A stretch of 64,000 nucleotides of DNA. Source: Rhizobium herbae (GTDB taxonomy: Bacteria; Pseudomonadota; Alphaproteobacteria; Rhizobiales; Rhizobiaceae). The notes below the pieces were generated by a model. It did no database searches. It was not told the origin of the DNA and worked only from the letters and a program-made list of their open reading frames with translations. The DNA is taken from assembly GCF_019511375.1 (NCBI RefSeq), contig NZ_JAEUAO010000004.1, positions 310,001 through 374,000 on the forward strand, given 5' to 3'. Of this stretch, positions 53,952-62,658 are shown piece by piece (position 1 is the stretch's first letter; every line of letters begins with the position of its first letter). Both the position numbers and the translations under genes were made by a program.

Positions 53952-55175
53952 ATGGACCGGAATGCCGGATTGGAAGCCGTGAACAGTCTCGATTTTGACC
54001 GCAAGCCCGAAGATACGCGCGTCGTCGTTGCCATGTCCGGCGGCGTCGATTCCTCCGTCGTGGCCGGCATCCTGAAGCGCGAGGGCTACGATGTCCTCGG
54101 CATCACCCTGCAGCTCTACGATCATGGCGCTGCCGTGCACCGGGCCGGTTCCTGTTGCGCGGGCCAGGATATCGACGACGCGCGCCGCGTCTGCGAAGTC
54201 CTCGGCATTCCGCATTACGTGCTCGACTATGAACAGCGCTTTCGCGAGACCGTCATCAATCCCTTTGCGGAAAGCTATGTCGCCGGCGAAACGCCGATCC
54301 CCTGCGTCGCATGCAACCAGACGGTCAAGTTTGCCGATCTGCTCGCGACCGCGCGCGAACTTGGCGCCGATGCCCTGGCGACGGGGCATTACATCCGCTC
54401 CAGGGCAAATCCTCAAGCCGGCGCGCCCGGCCGCCGCGCGCTCTTCCGGCCGGCCGATGCCGATCGCGACCAGAGCTATTTCCTCTTTGCCACGACGCAG
54501 GAGCAGATCGACTATCTGCGTTTCCCGCTCGGCAGCCTTACCAAGGCCGAAACCCGGGCGCTGGCCGAAGAGATGGGCCTGGTCGTCGCCAAGAAGGCCG
54601 ACAGCCAGGACATCTGTTTCGTACCGCAGGGCAAATATTCCGATATCGTCTCGAAGCTGAAGCCGAATGCCGCCCTGTCGGGCGATATAGTCCATCTCGA
54701 CGGCCGGGTTCTCGGCAGCCATGAGGGCATCCTGCATTACACCATCGGCCAGCGCCGCGGCATCGGCATCGCCACCGGCGAACCGCTTTATGTGGTGCAT
54801 CTCGACGCCCGCTCGCGTCGCGTCATCGTCGGCCCGAAGGAAGCGCTGGAGACGCGCCGCGTCTATCTGCGCGACGTCAACTGGCTGGGCGACGGCGATA
54901 TCCATGAAGTCGCGGCAGGCGGTTTTGCCTGCTTCGCCAAGGTGCGCTCGACGCGCCAGCCGGCACCCGCCATCCTGCACGCCGATGCGGGCGGCATCTC
55001 CGTCGAACTCATGGAAGGCGAAGCGGGCGTTGCCCCCGGGCAGGCTTGCGCGCTCTATTCCGGCACCGGCGAGGACGCCCGCGTCTATGGCGGCGGTTTC
55101 ATCCTGCGCTCCGAACGCGAAGCGGCCGCCGAGGCAGCGTTGAAGGACCTGCTGCGCAGCTCGGCCGCCGCGTGA
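53952..55175 (+). CDS. mnmA: tRNA-specific 2-thiouridylase MnmA
   Basis: 407-residue enzyme that makes s2U34 in Lys, Glu and Gln tRNAs. PP-loop [20 protein letters not shown] starts near residue 24. The catalytic cysteines are in [12 protein letters not shown] near 118 and [14 protein letters not shown] near 215. The central TGHYIRS and the C-terminal beta-barrel ([17 protein letters not shown]) are intact. The start is the first ATG of the frame, 53952; a slightly later start is possible. Confidence 0.95.
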   Translation: MDRNAGLEAVNSLDFDRKPEDTRVVVAMSGGVDSSVVAGILKREGYDVLGITLQLYDHGAAVHRAGSCCAGQDIDDARRVCEVLGIPHYVLDYEQRFRETVINPFAESYVAGETPIPCVACNQTVKFADLLATARELGADALATGHYIRSRANPQAGAPGRRALFRPADADRDQSYFLFATTQEQIDYLRFPLGSLTKAETRALAEEMGLVVAKKADSQDICFVPQGKYSDIVSKLKPNAALSGDIVHLDGRVLGSHEGILHYTIGQRRGIGIATGEPLYVVHLDARSRRVIVGPKEALETRRVYLRDVNWLGDGDIHEVAAGGFACFAKVRSTRQPAPAILHADAGGISVELMEGEAGVAPGQACALYSGTGEDARVYGGGFILRSEREAAAEAALKDLLRSSAAA

Positions 55176-55219
55176 GCAGGGCGCGGCGCCGGGCCGCGCT
55201 TGCTCGGCGTGCACGGCCA

Positions 55220-55240
55220 TTGGAAAACTTCCAATTTTTT
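55220..55240 (+). terminator. Rho-independent terminator after mnmA
   Basis: Short TTGGAA / TTCCAA stem with an AAC loop and a TTTTTT run. Confidence 0.7.
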
Positions 55241-55253
55241 AAAACGCCTCCGC

Positions 55254-55282
55254 TTGACACCGGCATGAACCGCACCTTATAA
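55254..55282 (+). promoter_or_regulatory. Sigma-70 promoter of tRNA-Met
   Basis: TTGACA (55254-55259), 17-base spacer, TTATAA (55277-55282), near consensus, 53 bases before the tRNA. Confidence 0.85.
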
Positions 55283-55335
55283 GCCGCCCCACTGACGGCG
55301 ACGACAGCGGCCAAGGCCCATGTCAACGTTCCGGC

Positions 55336-55412
55336 GGCGGGGTAGCTCAGGTGGTTAGAGCAGCGGAATCATAATCCGCGTGTCGGGGGTTCGAGTCCCT
55401 CTCCCGCTACCA
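55336..55412 (+). tRNA. tRNA-Met (anticodon CAT)
   Basis: 77 bases including an encoded CCA. All four stems fold: acceptor GGCGGGG/TCCCGCT with a G1-U72 wobble, D stem GCTC/GAGC, anticodon stem GCGGA/TCCGC with loop ATCATAA (anticodon CAT), T stem GGGGG/CCCTC with TTCGAGT loop. It lacks the C1-A72 initiator mismatch. Positions 4 and 5 are G, not the C4-C5 pattern favoured by TilS in E. coli, so an elongator Met is more likely than Ile2, though both share this anticodon. Confidence 0.93.
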
Positions 55413-55503
55413 TTTTCATTGTCCGGCCCGACGCATAGTGAGGACTCGCCGAGTGGCGGTCGCCTATTCGTTCGACATGTCGTTGATCGACGCAACCACG
55501 TCC

Positions 55504-55767
55504 TCAATCGTGTGCGAAAAAGTCGGGGTGGATGCGTTGCCGCCTGATCAGCGTCAACGAGCGGTCTGCCTCGATCCTGTAGGTCTCGATGGCCATTCGG
55601 CCGGTTTCGTCCATCATCTGATGGGTGAACGTGCTGCCGATCGGGGCTTTCGTCAGCTTCGTGCGCGGCTGGCCGCCGTAGGTGATGCTTCCGGGGATCG
55701 GTTCCACCTCCGACGGCGTGCAGGACCCCAGCGCGACGGCGCACGCCAGAATGAGTATCTTCCTCAT
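55504..55767 (-). CDS. Small putative lipoprotein
   Basis: 87 residues. The N-terminus MRKILILACAVALGSC ends in a lipobox (LGSC), so the mature protein should begin with a lipidated Cys at residue 16. The rest (PIPGSITYGGQPRTKLTKAP, then TFTHQMMDETGRMAIETYRI) is short and has no recognised fold. Start ATG 55767 is chosen over the longer frame from 55812 because it gives a proper lipoprotein signal. Function unknown. Confidence 0.72.
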   Translation of the reverse strand: MRKILILACAVALGSCTPSEVEPIPGSITYGGQPRTKLTKAPIGSTFTHQMMDETGRMAIETYRIEADRSLTLIRRQRIHPDFFAHD

Positions 55768-55870
55768 ATCGCTTCCCTCGTCCAAGCTCACTTTATACTT
55801 TATCTCGGCCAAATGTCCGGTCCTTTTATCGGCATGTAAAGCGCGGCGAAGGGTCGGGGTTCCTCAAACA

Positions 55871-55896
55871 AAAGGGCGGACAGCCGTCCGCCCTTT
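55871..55896 (-). terminator. Rho-independent terminator for the DUF1236-like gene
   Basis: AAAGGGCGGAC / GTCCGCCCTTT stem with an AGCC loop, just past the stop of the minus-strand gene at 55917. Confidence 0.8.
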
Positions 55897-55916
55897 CAAT
55901 TCGCTTAGCTGCCGCT

Positions 55917-56312
55917 TTATTGCATGATCTGTACGACCGTATGGGTTCTCGGATCGACGATCACGCGCTGGTTGTTGACCACCGCATAGGAATAGCGGGT
56001 GTCTTCCGGAACGGGCATCAGGACGACGTCGCGCGGGATCGGCTTGCCGACCGCCAACGGCTCTTTGATGACCACCGACCGCTGCAGCGGCTGCTGTTCG
56101 ACATAGGTCACCACCCTCTGCGGCGGCGGGTCGAGAGCGGCGCCGGCCGCCAGGCCGACAACGCCACCGACAGCAGCGCCGACCGGGCCGCCGACGATGG
56201 CGCCCGTGACCGCGCCACCGGCAGCACCGGTGATGGCGCCATCCTCAGCGAGCGCAGCGGTGGACATCATGCCGAGAGCGGCAGCGGAGAGGATCAGGAT
56301 CTTGGTTTTCAT
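55917..56312 (-). CDS. Exported glycine-rich DUF1236-like protein
   Basis: 131 residues with a signal peptide (MKTKILILSAAALGMMSTAA). A Gly/Ala-rich hydrophobic stretch, AGGAVTGAIVGGPVGAAVGG and VVGLAAGAALD, resembles glycine-zipper membrane segments. The C-terminal part (about 85-131, GKPIPRDVVLMPVPEDTRYS, then YAVVNNQRVIVDPRTHTVVQ) matches the DUF1236 pattern common in rhizobial envelope proteins. Its role is unknown; glycine zippers often insert in or span the outer membrane. Confidence 0.78.
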   Translation of the reverse strand: MKTKILILSAAALGMMSTAALAEDGAITGAAGGAVTGAIVGGPVGAAVGGVVGLAAGAALDPPPQRVVTYVEQQPLQRSVVIKEPLAVGKPIPRDVVLMPVPEDTRYSYAVVNNQRVIVDPRTHTVVQIMQ

Positions 56313-56577
56313 GGCTCACTCCTTTCGTTTTGTCATGGCCATGTGGTCCACAATGCGAGAGGAGGGGCGATCGTTCCGAAAAAAGTCATCGCAAATTGTT
56401 TCGCGCTGTAAAACCGTGTCAGCCGGGTTTTCGAGCGCAATGGCGGCAAACGGATTGGCGATACGCCTGCAAGGCCGGTCGCGACTGCGCGGTTGCGGGC
56501 GTGGAAAATGTGGACTCTGGAGGTTCGCCAATCTACCGGGCAGCGGCAAGGCACCGTGCCGGGATGGGCAACGCGTC

Positions 56578-56745
56578 TCAGCGGATCATGAAATAGATCA
56601 CCGCGCCCCAGAACAGCGCGCCAGCCAGTACGGCTGCGGCAAGCGCCTTTATGCGCAGCGTCGGCGAGAGGGGACCTTTCGCGGCTCCCAGCTGCCGATG
56701 ATCTTCTGCGAACGCCGAATATGCATCTCTTCGGTGACTTGCCAT
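56578..56745 (-). CDS. Small single-span membrane protein, 55 residues
   Basis: Short frame below common length cut-offs: a polar N-terminal half (MASHRRDAYSAFAEDHRQLG) and one C-terminal membrane helix (AAAVLAGALFWGAVIYFMIR). A good ribosome site (GAGGAA) lies eight bases before the ATG at 56745. The clean hydrophilic-to-hydrophobic split argues for a real gene. It is probably an inner-membrane protein with the N-terminus in the cytoplasm; function unknown. Confidence 0.6.
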   Translation of the reverse strand: MASHRRDAYSAFAEDHRQLGAAKGPLSPTLRIKALAAAVLAGALFWGAVIYFMIR

Positions 56746-56894
56746 CACATGTTCCTCGCCTCTGTGTGCAAGAATGCTACGGAAATGCCGTAAAGGAAAT
56801 GGCGTGAGAAAGCCGACAATTTTAACGAGCGCTAAGATCGGCCGATCCTGACCGGCAAGGGCGGGCGCCCAGTTCGCTTCCCGAACGCGGAGGC

Positions 56895-57836
56895 CTATCC
56901 CTCGCTCAGCATTTCCACACCGCCTGTCAGCCGGTCCATCAGGCTGCGGCGGACGCGACCGACATCGCGCCGCGGCGGCTCGCCGTACAGCCGGGCATAT
57001 TCGCGGCTGAACTGCGACTGGCTCTCAAAACCCACCTGATGGCCGGCCGATCCTGCATCGAGCATCTCTTCCAGCATCAGCCGGCGCGCTTCCTGCAGGC
57101 GCAACTGCTTCTGATACTGCATCGGGCTCATGGCGGTGATCGCCTTGAAATGATGGTGCAGCGAGGACACGCTCATGCTGACGCGGCTGGCGAGTTCCTC
57201 GATCTTCAGCGGCCGTGCGTAATGCTCCTTCAGCCAGATGCAGGCACGGTTGATCTGGTGCGACTGGCTGTCGGTGACGGCCATCTGGCGCAGGCGACCG
57301 CTCTGCGGTCCCGTCAAGAGGCGATAGAGAATCTCCTGCTCGATCAGGGGAAGCAGGACCGCAACGTCGTGCGGCCGGTCCAGCAGCCGCAGCAGTCGCG
57401 TGGCGACATCTTCGAGCTCAGGCGTTAGCTCGCTCACCGCCATGCCGCGGGCGGCTGGGATGGAACTGCGATCCGCCTGACCGGCTTGGTCCACGAAACC
57501 GGCGATCTTGGTGGTGTCGATCTGGAATGTCATGCTCAGATACGGCTTTTCGACGGTAGCCTCGACGATCTGGGTGGTGACCGGCAGGTCGATCGAGGTG
57601 AGCAGGTAGTCGCCGCGGCCATAGCGGTAGATATCGTCGCCGAGCGCCACCTGTTTTGCTCCCTGGACGATCAGCGCCAGGCTCGGCTTGTAGGCACCAC
57701 AGGCCTTCATGCCCGTTCCTGAACGCCTGTGGACGCTCAAACCTGGGATCGGGGTTTGATGATCGCCGTCTTCCTTGGCGAAACGGGCAATAAGATCAAT
57801 CAGTTCCTGACTGCGCGGGGTTCTTGAATCTGTCAT
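56895..57836 (-). CDS. AraC-family transcriptional regulator (YqhC-like)
   Basis: 313 residues. The N-terminal AraC_N-type cupin region (about 20-180, TPIPGLSVHRRSGTGMKACG then PSLALIVQGAKQVALGDD) and two C-terminal helix-turn-helix motifs (KIEELASRVSMSVSSLHHHF and AGHQVGFESQSQFSREYARL) match the group that includes E. coli YqhC, which controls an aldehyde-responsive dehydrogenase. It is divergent from an alcohol dehydrogenase gene, which is its likely target. ATG 57836 is chosen; ATG 57869 is possible. Confidence 0.9.
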   Translation of the reverse strand: MTDSRTPRSQELIDLIARFAKEDGDHQTPIPGLSVHRRSGTGMKACGAYKPSLALIVQGAKQVALGDDIYRYGRGDYLLTSIDLPVTTQIVEATVEKPYLSMTFQIDTTKIAGFVDQAGQADRSSIPAARGMAVSELTPELEDVATRLLRLLDRPHDVAVLLPLIEQEILYRLLTGPQSGRLRQMAVTDSQSHQINRACIWLKEHYARPLKIEELASRVSMSVSSLHHHFKAITAMSPMQYQKQLRLQEARRLMLEEMLDAGSAGHQVGFESQSQFSREYARLYGEPPRRDVGRVRRSLMDRLTGGVEMLSEG

Positions 57837-58057
57837 AATCGAAAGTCTTTCCAGCCATTTAGACTTCATCACGCATTTCGAGAGATAGTCTTTTAACACG
57901 CGTCTGCAAAACGCCGGCGAGATGTTTTGCAGGATCGTACAATAATTTTGCAGGATTGCTCTAACACCCGTTCGCCGTTGCCTGCATAGTGCGCTTCGGG
58001 GAGAGGCCGCTCGCGCCTCCGTCTCAGTCCCCGCTTCATGACATAAAGGAGTGACCC

Positions 58058-59098
58058 ATGGCCCTGGCAAGAGGATATGCGGCGACGGATGCGTCGAAAC
58101 CGCTGCAACCCTTCACGTTCGAACGGCGCGAACCGCGCGAGGACGACGTTGTCATCAGTATCAAATATTCCGGCATCTGCCACTCGGACATTCATCAGGC
58201 CCGCAACGAATGGGGCAACTCGATGTTTCCGATGGTTCCCGGCCACGAGATCGCCGGCATCGTCACCGCTGTCGGATCGAAGGTTTCGAAATTCAAGGTG
58301 GGCGACCGGGTCGGCGTCGGCTGCTTTGTCGATAGCTGCACCACTTGTGCCAGCCGCGACGTGGATCTCGAACAGTACATGCCTGGCCTCGTGCCTACCT
58401 ATAACGGCGTTGAGGCGGACGGAAAGACGCCGACCCAGGGCGGCTATTCCGATCACATCGTCGTCAAGGAAGGCTATGTGCTGTCCATTCCGGAGCATCT
58501 GCCTTTCGAAGCGACGGCGCCGCTGCTGTGCGCCGGCATCACGCTCTATTCGCCGTTGCGCAACTGGGGTGCTGGTCCCGGCAAGAAGGTGGCGATCGTC
58601 GGCATGGGTGGTCTTGGCCATATGGGCGTGAAGCTCGCGCACGCTATGGGCGCAGAGGTGACCGTGCTCAGCCAGTCGCTCTCGAAGAAGGAAGACGGCC
58701 TGAAGCTCGGTGCCGATCACTATTACGCCACCAGCAATGCGGAAACCTTCAAGACGCTCGCCGGCACGTTTGACCTGATCCTGTGCACCGTCTCGGCGGA
58801 AATCGACTGGAACGCCTATCTCGGCCTGCTCAAGGTGGACGGAACGCTCGTCCTGCTCGGCGTTCCGGAAAATCCGGTGCCGGTGCATGCCTTCTCGCTC
58901 ATTCCGGGCCGCCGCTCGATCGCCGGCTCGATGATCGGTTCGATCAAGGAAACGCAGGAGATGCTCGATTTCTGCGGCGAACACAACATCGTCTCGGAGA
59001 TCGAGCTGATCCGCATGGACCAGGTCAACGAAGCATATGAGCGCGTGATCAAGAGCGACGTGCGCTACCGCTTCGTCATCGACATGGCGACGCTGTAG
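58058..59098 (+). CDS. Zinc-dependent alcohol dehydrogenase (YahK/CAD type)
   Basis: 346-residue medium-chain dehydrogenase. The catalytic zinc ligands are visible: Cys in [17 protein letters not shown] and His/Glu in [10 protein letters not shown]. The Rossmann motif is [20 protein letters not shown] near residue 175. The family's structural-zinc loop normally has four Cys; here it reads [17 protein letters not shown], so two of the four are replaced. YahK-like enzymes reduce aldehydes with NADPH. It diverges from the YqhC-like regulator (221-base gap). Confidence 0.92.
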   Translation: MALARGYAATDASKPLQPFTFERREPREDDVVISIKYSGICHSDIHQARNEWGNSMFPMVPGHEIAGIVTAVGSKVSKFKVGDRVGVGCFVDSCTTCASRDVDLEQYMPGLVPTYNGVEADGKTPTQGGYSDHIVVKEGYVLSIPEHLPFEATAPLLCAGITLYSPLRNWGAGPGKKVAIVGMGGLGHMGVKLAHAMGAEVTVLSQSLSKKEDGLKLGADHYYATSNAETFKTLAGTFDLILCTVSAEIDWNAYLGLLKVDGTLVLLGVPENPVPVHAFSLIPGRRSIAGSMIGSIKETQEMLDFCGEHNIVSEIELIRMDQVNEAYERVIKSDVRYRFVIDMATL

Positions 59099-59130
59099 GC
59101 CGCGGGGTTTGCGAACCTTCCGACGTTCGG

Positions 59131-59165
59131 AGCCGGCACGCGCCGAGATGGCGTGCCGGCTTTCT
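59131..59165 (+). terminator. Rho-independent terminator after alcohol dehydrogenase
   Basis: AGCCGGCACGC / GCGTGCCGGCT perfect stem followed by TTTCT. Confidence 0.88.
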
Positions 59166-59216
59166 CAGTCTGGAAGGAGGCGTTTCGGATGCCCCTAGGT
59201 CCGTCCCGCCAAGGCG

Positions 59217-59585
59217 TCAATTGGCTTCCGTCAGCGTTTCCGTACCGGAGCCATCCTTGCCGGTGATCGTCCACCTCCCCTCGAGCGTCCCATTGCCCTT
59301 GACCTCGTAGACGATCAGCCCCAAAGCGTCCTCCAGCACATAGGAGGCGGCAAAAGCGTTGCCGTTGAGCATGCAGACGCCGCTCGATTTGACACCCGCG
59401 GTCTCCCACTCGATGACGCAGGTCGTCTCGCTGGCCAGTGTTATTTCCGCGGTGCCGGAATAGCTCGATCCGTCGAGATTGGTGCCTTCCACTGTATATG
59501 TGCCGGCGTTGACGGTTTGCGCATTCACGGCAGATGCGGCCGTAGCCGCCAGCAGGAACGCGGCGGTGACGATGATCTTCTTCAT
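59217..59585 (-). CDS. Small exported hypothetical protein
   Basis: 122 residues with a signal peptide (MKKIIVTAAFLLAATAASAV, cleaved near NAQ). The mature part looks like a small beta-sandwich (AGTYTVEGTNLDGSSYSGTA, then EITLASETTCVIEWETAG and GNGTLEGRWTITGKDGSGTE) with a Cys pair that could form a disulfide. No family is recognised with confidence. It is transcribed alone on the minus strand between the alcohol dehydrogenase and Lrp-type genes. Confidence 0.78.
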   Translation of the reverse strand: MKKIIVTAAFLLAATAASAVNAQTVNAGTYTVEGTNLDGSSYSGTAEITLASETTCVIEWETAGVKSSGVCMLNGNAFAASYVLEDALGLIVYEVKGNGTLEGRWTITGKDGSGTETLTEAN

Positions 59586-59723
59586 GTGACCCCTCTCAAG
59601 AATGCTCGATGATCGAGCGCCGCCGAAGCGTATGCGCAACCTTGGCGGTTTGAAAGGGGGATCAGGAGTGTGCCATGCCTTCGAGGCCATGGCCCCGCGT
59701 TGCTTACCCGTCTGGAAGCCGCC

Positions 59724-60188
59724 TCAAACCAGCGGCAGCGGTCCGTCGTTCTTGATCTCTTCCATCACCGCATAGGTGCGCGTTTCCTTGACGCCGGGCA
59801 GCGTCCAGAGCACCTGCCCCAGAAAATTGCGGTAGGCGTGCATGTCCTCGAAGCGGGTCTTGACGAGATAATCGAAGCCGCCGGCCACCATATGGCATTC
59901 GAGCACTGCTGAAGCCTGCTTGATGGCGATGGCGAACTTGTCGAAGACTTCCGGCGTCGTCTTGTCGAGCATGACCTCAATGAAGACGAGCAGGCCGAAG
60001 CCCAGCTTGTGCGGATCGAGCCGCGCGCCGAAGCCCGAGACGTAGCCTTCCTTCAAGAGGCGGCGCAGCCGCTCGCTGGTTGCGGTCGGGGACAGACCGA
60101 TCCGGTCGGCCAGTTCGAGATTGGTGATCCGCCCGTCCGCCTGGAGGATATTGAGGATCCGCCGGTCGATCTTGTCTATTTCATGCAT
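59724..60188 (-). CDS. Lrp/AsnC-family transcriptional regulator
   Basis: 154 residues. The N-terminal helix-turn-helix (IDRRILNILQADGRITNLEL then ADRIGLSPTATSERLRRL) and the C-terminal RAM/AsnC ligand domain (LLVFIEVMLDKTTPEVFDKF, then VLECHMVAGGFDYLVKTRFE) are typical. It likely senses an amino acid. The M20 amidohydrolase gene is immediately upstream on the same strand (19 bases), so they may be co-transcribed and functionally linked. Confidence 0.93.
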   Translation of the reverse strand: MHEIDKIDRRILNILQADGRITNLELADRIGLSPTATSERLRRLLKEGYVSGFGARLDPHKLGFGLLVFIEVMLDKTTPEVFDKFAIAIKQASAVLECHMVAGGFDYLVKTRFEDMHAYRNFLGQVLWTLPGVKETRTYAVMEEIKNDGPLPLV

Positions 60189-60207
60189 CGGCGCACTCCC
60201 GGAGCCG

Positions 60208-61371
60208 TCACGCCGCCAGCCGAATTTCTGCGAGCTTCACCCAATAGGAGATGCCGTGCGGGATAGCCTCGTCGTTGAAGTCGTAGGCGGGGTTGTGCAG
60301 GCCGGCCGTATCGCCGTTGCCGATGAAGATGAAGGCGCCGGGGCGGGCAAGCAGCATGTAGGAGAAATCCTCGCCGCCCATCATCGGGTCGAGATCGGCC
60401 GAGACCTTGCTTTCCCCTGCAATCTCGGAGGCTGCCGCCAGCGCATGGCCGGTCTGGTCGCGGTGATTGACCGTGACGGGATAGTTGCGGCCGTAGGAGA
60501 TGGTGACCCTGGCGCCATAGGCGGAGCCAAGGCTTTCGGAAATCTGCTTGATGCGGGCTTCGGCGAGATCGCGGACCTCCGGCATCAGCGTGCGCACGGT
60601 ACCGGCGAGCACCGCCTGCTCCGGAATGATGTTGTGGGCAAAGCCGGCATTGAACTTGGTCACGGAGACGACGACGGAGGCGAGCGGATCGACGGTGCGC
60701 GAGGCGATCGTCTGCAGCGCATTGACAATCTGCGAGCCGATGACGATCGGGTCGACGGTTCTGTGCGGCTGGGCCGCATGGCCGCCCCGACCATCGATGG
60801 TGATGGTGAATTCGTCGGTCGAGGCCATGATCGGGCCGACGCGCGTGCCGAACCGGCCAAGCGGCATGCCCGGCATGTTGTGCATGCCGTAGACCTCCTC
60901 GATGGCAAACCGCTCCATCATGCCGTCCTTGACCATTTCGTTACCGCCGCCGCCGCCTTCTTCGGCCGGCTGGAAGATCACGGCGACCGCGCCCTTGAAA
61001 TTGCGGGTCTCGGTCAGATATTTCGCCGCACCCAGCAGCATGGCGGTGTGGCCGTCATGGCCGCAGGCATGCATCTTGCCTGGCACGGTGGAAGCCCAGG
61101 GCTTGCCGCTCGTCTCGGTCATCGGCAGGGCGTCCATGTCGGCGCGCAGGCCGATCGTCCGGCCTTCGCCGAGCTTGCCCTTGATCAGGCCGACGACACC
61201 GGTACGGCCAAGGCCGGTGACGATCTGGTCGACCCCGAATTCCCTCAGTTTATTTTCGACGAAAGCTGCCGTATTTTCCACGGCGAACAGGAGTTCCGGC
61301 TTCGTGTGCAGGTGTCGCCGCCATTCGGTGACTTCGTTCTGGAGCTCTGCTGCGCGGTTGAGAATGGGCAT
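60208..61371 (-). CDS. M20-family amidohydrolase (hippurate hydrolase-like)
   Basis: 387 residues. Metal-binding motifs of peptidase family M20D are present: MHACGHDGHTAMLLGAAKYL near residue 97, PAEEGGGGGNEMVKDGMM near 131, and the C-terminal GGEDFSYML. The dimerisation domain is in the middle (GRGGHAAQPHRTVDPIV). Such enzymes hydrolyse N-acyl amino acids or indole-amide conjugates. Start ATG 61371 (MPILNRAAEL) matches the family. Confidence 0.93.
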   Translation of the reverse strand: MPILNRAAELQNEVTEWRRHLHTKPELLFAVENTAAFVENKLREFGVDQIVTGLGRTGVVGLIKGKLGEGRTIGLRADMDALPMTETSGKPWASTVPGKMHACGHDGHTAMLLGAAKYLTETRNFKGAVAVIFQPAEEGGGGGNEMVKDGMMERFAIEEVYGMHNMPGMPLGRFGTRVGPIMASTDEFTITIDGRGGHAAQPHRTVDPIVIGSQIVNALQTIASRTVDPLASVVVSVTKFNAGFAHNIIPEQAVLAGTVRTLMPEVRDLAEARIKQISESLGSAYGARVTISYGRNYPVTVNHRDQTGHALAAASEIAGESKVSADLDPMMGGEDFSYMLLARPGAFIFIGNGDTAGLHNPAYDFNDEAIPHGISYWVKLAEIRLAA

Positions 61372-61546
61372 TGTGGGTTCCTGTGGGTCCATTGCGGGCA
61401 TAGGGTGCGGGATTTTGGCATTGGCGCGGAAGATTGGTCTTTGCCATTACCTCGCCATATAGGTTAAATAGCCGGACGATACGAGGCAATTCCCGAAATT
61501 TCGAGGTCTGATTGTGGTGACGAATGGAAACCGGACAGGTGGCAAG

Positions 61547-62635
61547 ATGAAGCTGTTCTCGGTGCTGGCGGGTGCCTGCGCTTCGCTTCTGGCGACTGCC
61601 ATGCCGGGCGCAGCCAATCCAAAGCTGGTCGTCGATGTCAACTCGCTGAAGGTCTACGAGCAGCAGGATATCTACCAGAAGTGGTATCCGGCCTCGCTCA
61701 CCAAGCTGATGACGGCCTATACAACGTTCCGCGCCCTGAAGTCCGGCCAGTTGACGCTCGAGTCGCCGGTCGTGATATCGAAGAATGCGGCGGGCGAGCC
61801 GCCGAGCAAGATGTTTTACAAGCCCGGCCAGGCCGTGACGCTCGACAGCGCGCTGAAGATGATGCTGATCAAATCGGCAAACGACATCGCGGTCGCGATC
61901 GGCGAGACGGTCGCAGGCTCCGAGCCCGCCTTCGTCAACCTGATGAACGCTGAGGCCCGGCGGATCGGCATGACCTCCTCGCATTTCATCAACCCGAACG
62001 GTCTGCCGGGTGCCGGCCAGTACACGACGGCGCGCGACCTCGCCGTGCTGGCGGTCACCATCAAGCGCGAGTTCCCGCAATATGCCCCCTATTTTGCCTA
62101 TGAAGGCTTCACAACGGGCAAGAAGAACTATCCCAACCTCAACATGCTGATCGGCCGCTTCGATGGCGCCGACGGGATGAAGACCGGCTTCATCTGCGCC
62201 TCCGGCTTCAACCAGGTCTCCTCGGCGACGCGTAACGGCCGCGCCGTCGTTTCCGTCGTGCTCGGCGCCGACAGCCTGGGCAGCAGGGCGGACGAATCGG
62301 CCCGGTTGCTGCAACTCGGCCTGACGTCTACCGGCGTCGGCAAGCCCGGCCTCGGCCAGATCGCGCCCTATGGCGAGACCCGCGACATGGTCGCCGACGT
62401 CAGCAAGGAAATCTGCAATCCGAAGGCTGCAAAGATTCGCTCCGAAAACCGGGACGAAGTCGGCCGGCAAAAACTGCTCTCGCCCTACATCCATGAGATC
62501 AATCGCCCGCTGAACCTGGTTACCGCCGGCCTTATCCCCGGCACCGAAAAAGCTGTAAACGTCAACGGGCAGACCGAGACCGCACAGGGCGACGTCGCCA
62601 ATATTCCGATCCCGGTCCCGCGCCCGGTCTTTTGA
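61547..62635 (+). CDS. D-alanyl-D-alanine carboxypeptidase (PBP5/6-like)
   Basis: 362-residue periplasmic serine peptidase that trims peptidoglycan pentapeptides. A signal peptide (MKLFSVLAGACASLLATAMP) is followed by the active-site motifs SLTK (WYPASLTKLMTAY near residue 54), SAN (LIKSANDIAVAIGETVAG near 112) and KTG (GADGMKTGFICASGFN near 210). The C-terminal region is short and Pro-rich, with no obvious amphipathic anchor helix. ATG 61547 has an AGGTGG site; an alternative start at 61514 would spoil the signal peptide. Confidence 0.94.
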   Translation: MKLFSVLAGACASLLATAMPGAANPKLVVDVNSLKVYEQQDIYQKWYPASLTKLMTAYTTFRALKSGQLTLESPVVISKNAAGEPPSKMFYKPGQAVTLDSALKMMLIKSANDIAVAIGETVAGSEPAFVNLMNAEARRIGMTSSHFINPNGLPGAGQYTTARDLAVLAVTIKREFPQYAPYFAYEGFTTGKKNYPNLNMLIGRFDGADGMKTGFICASGFNQVSSATRNGRAVVSVVLGADSLGSRADESARLLQLGLTSTGVGKPGLGQIAPYGETRDMVADVSKEICNPKAAKIRSENRDEVGRQKLLSPYIHEINRPLNLVTAGLIPGTEKAVNVNGQTETAQGDVANIPIPVPRPVF

Positions 62636-62658
62636 GCCCTTTACCGATCGGATAAGAT

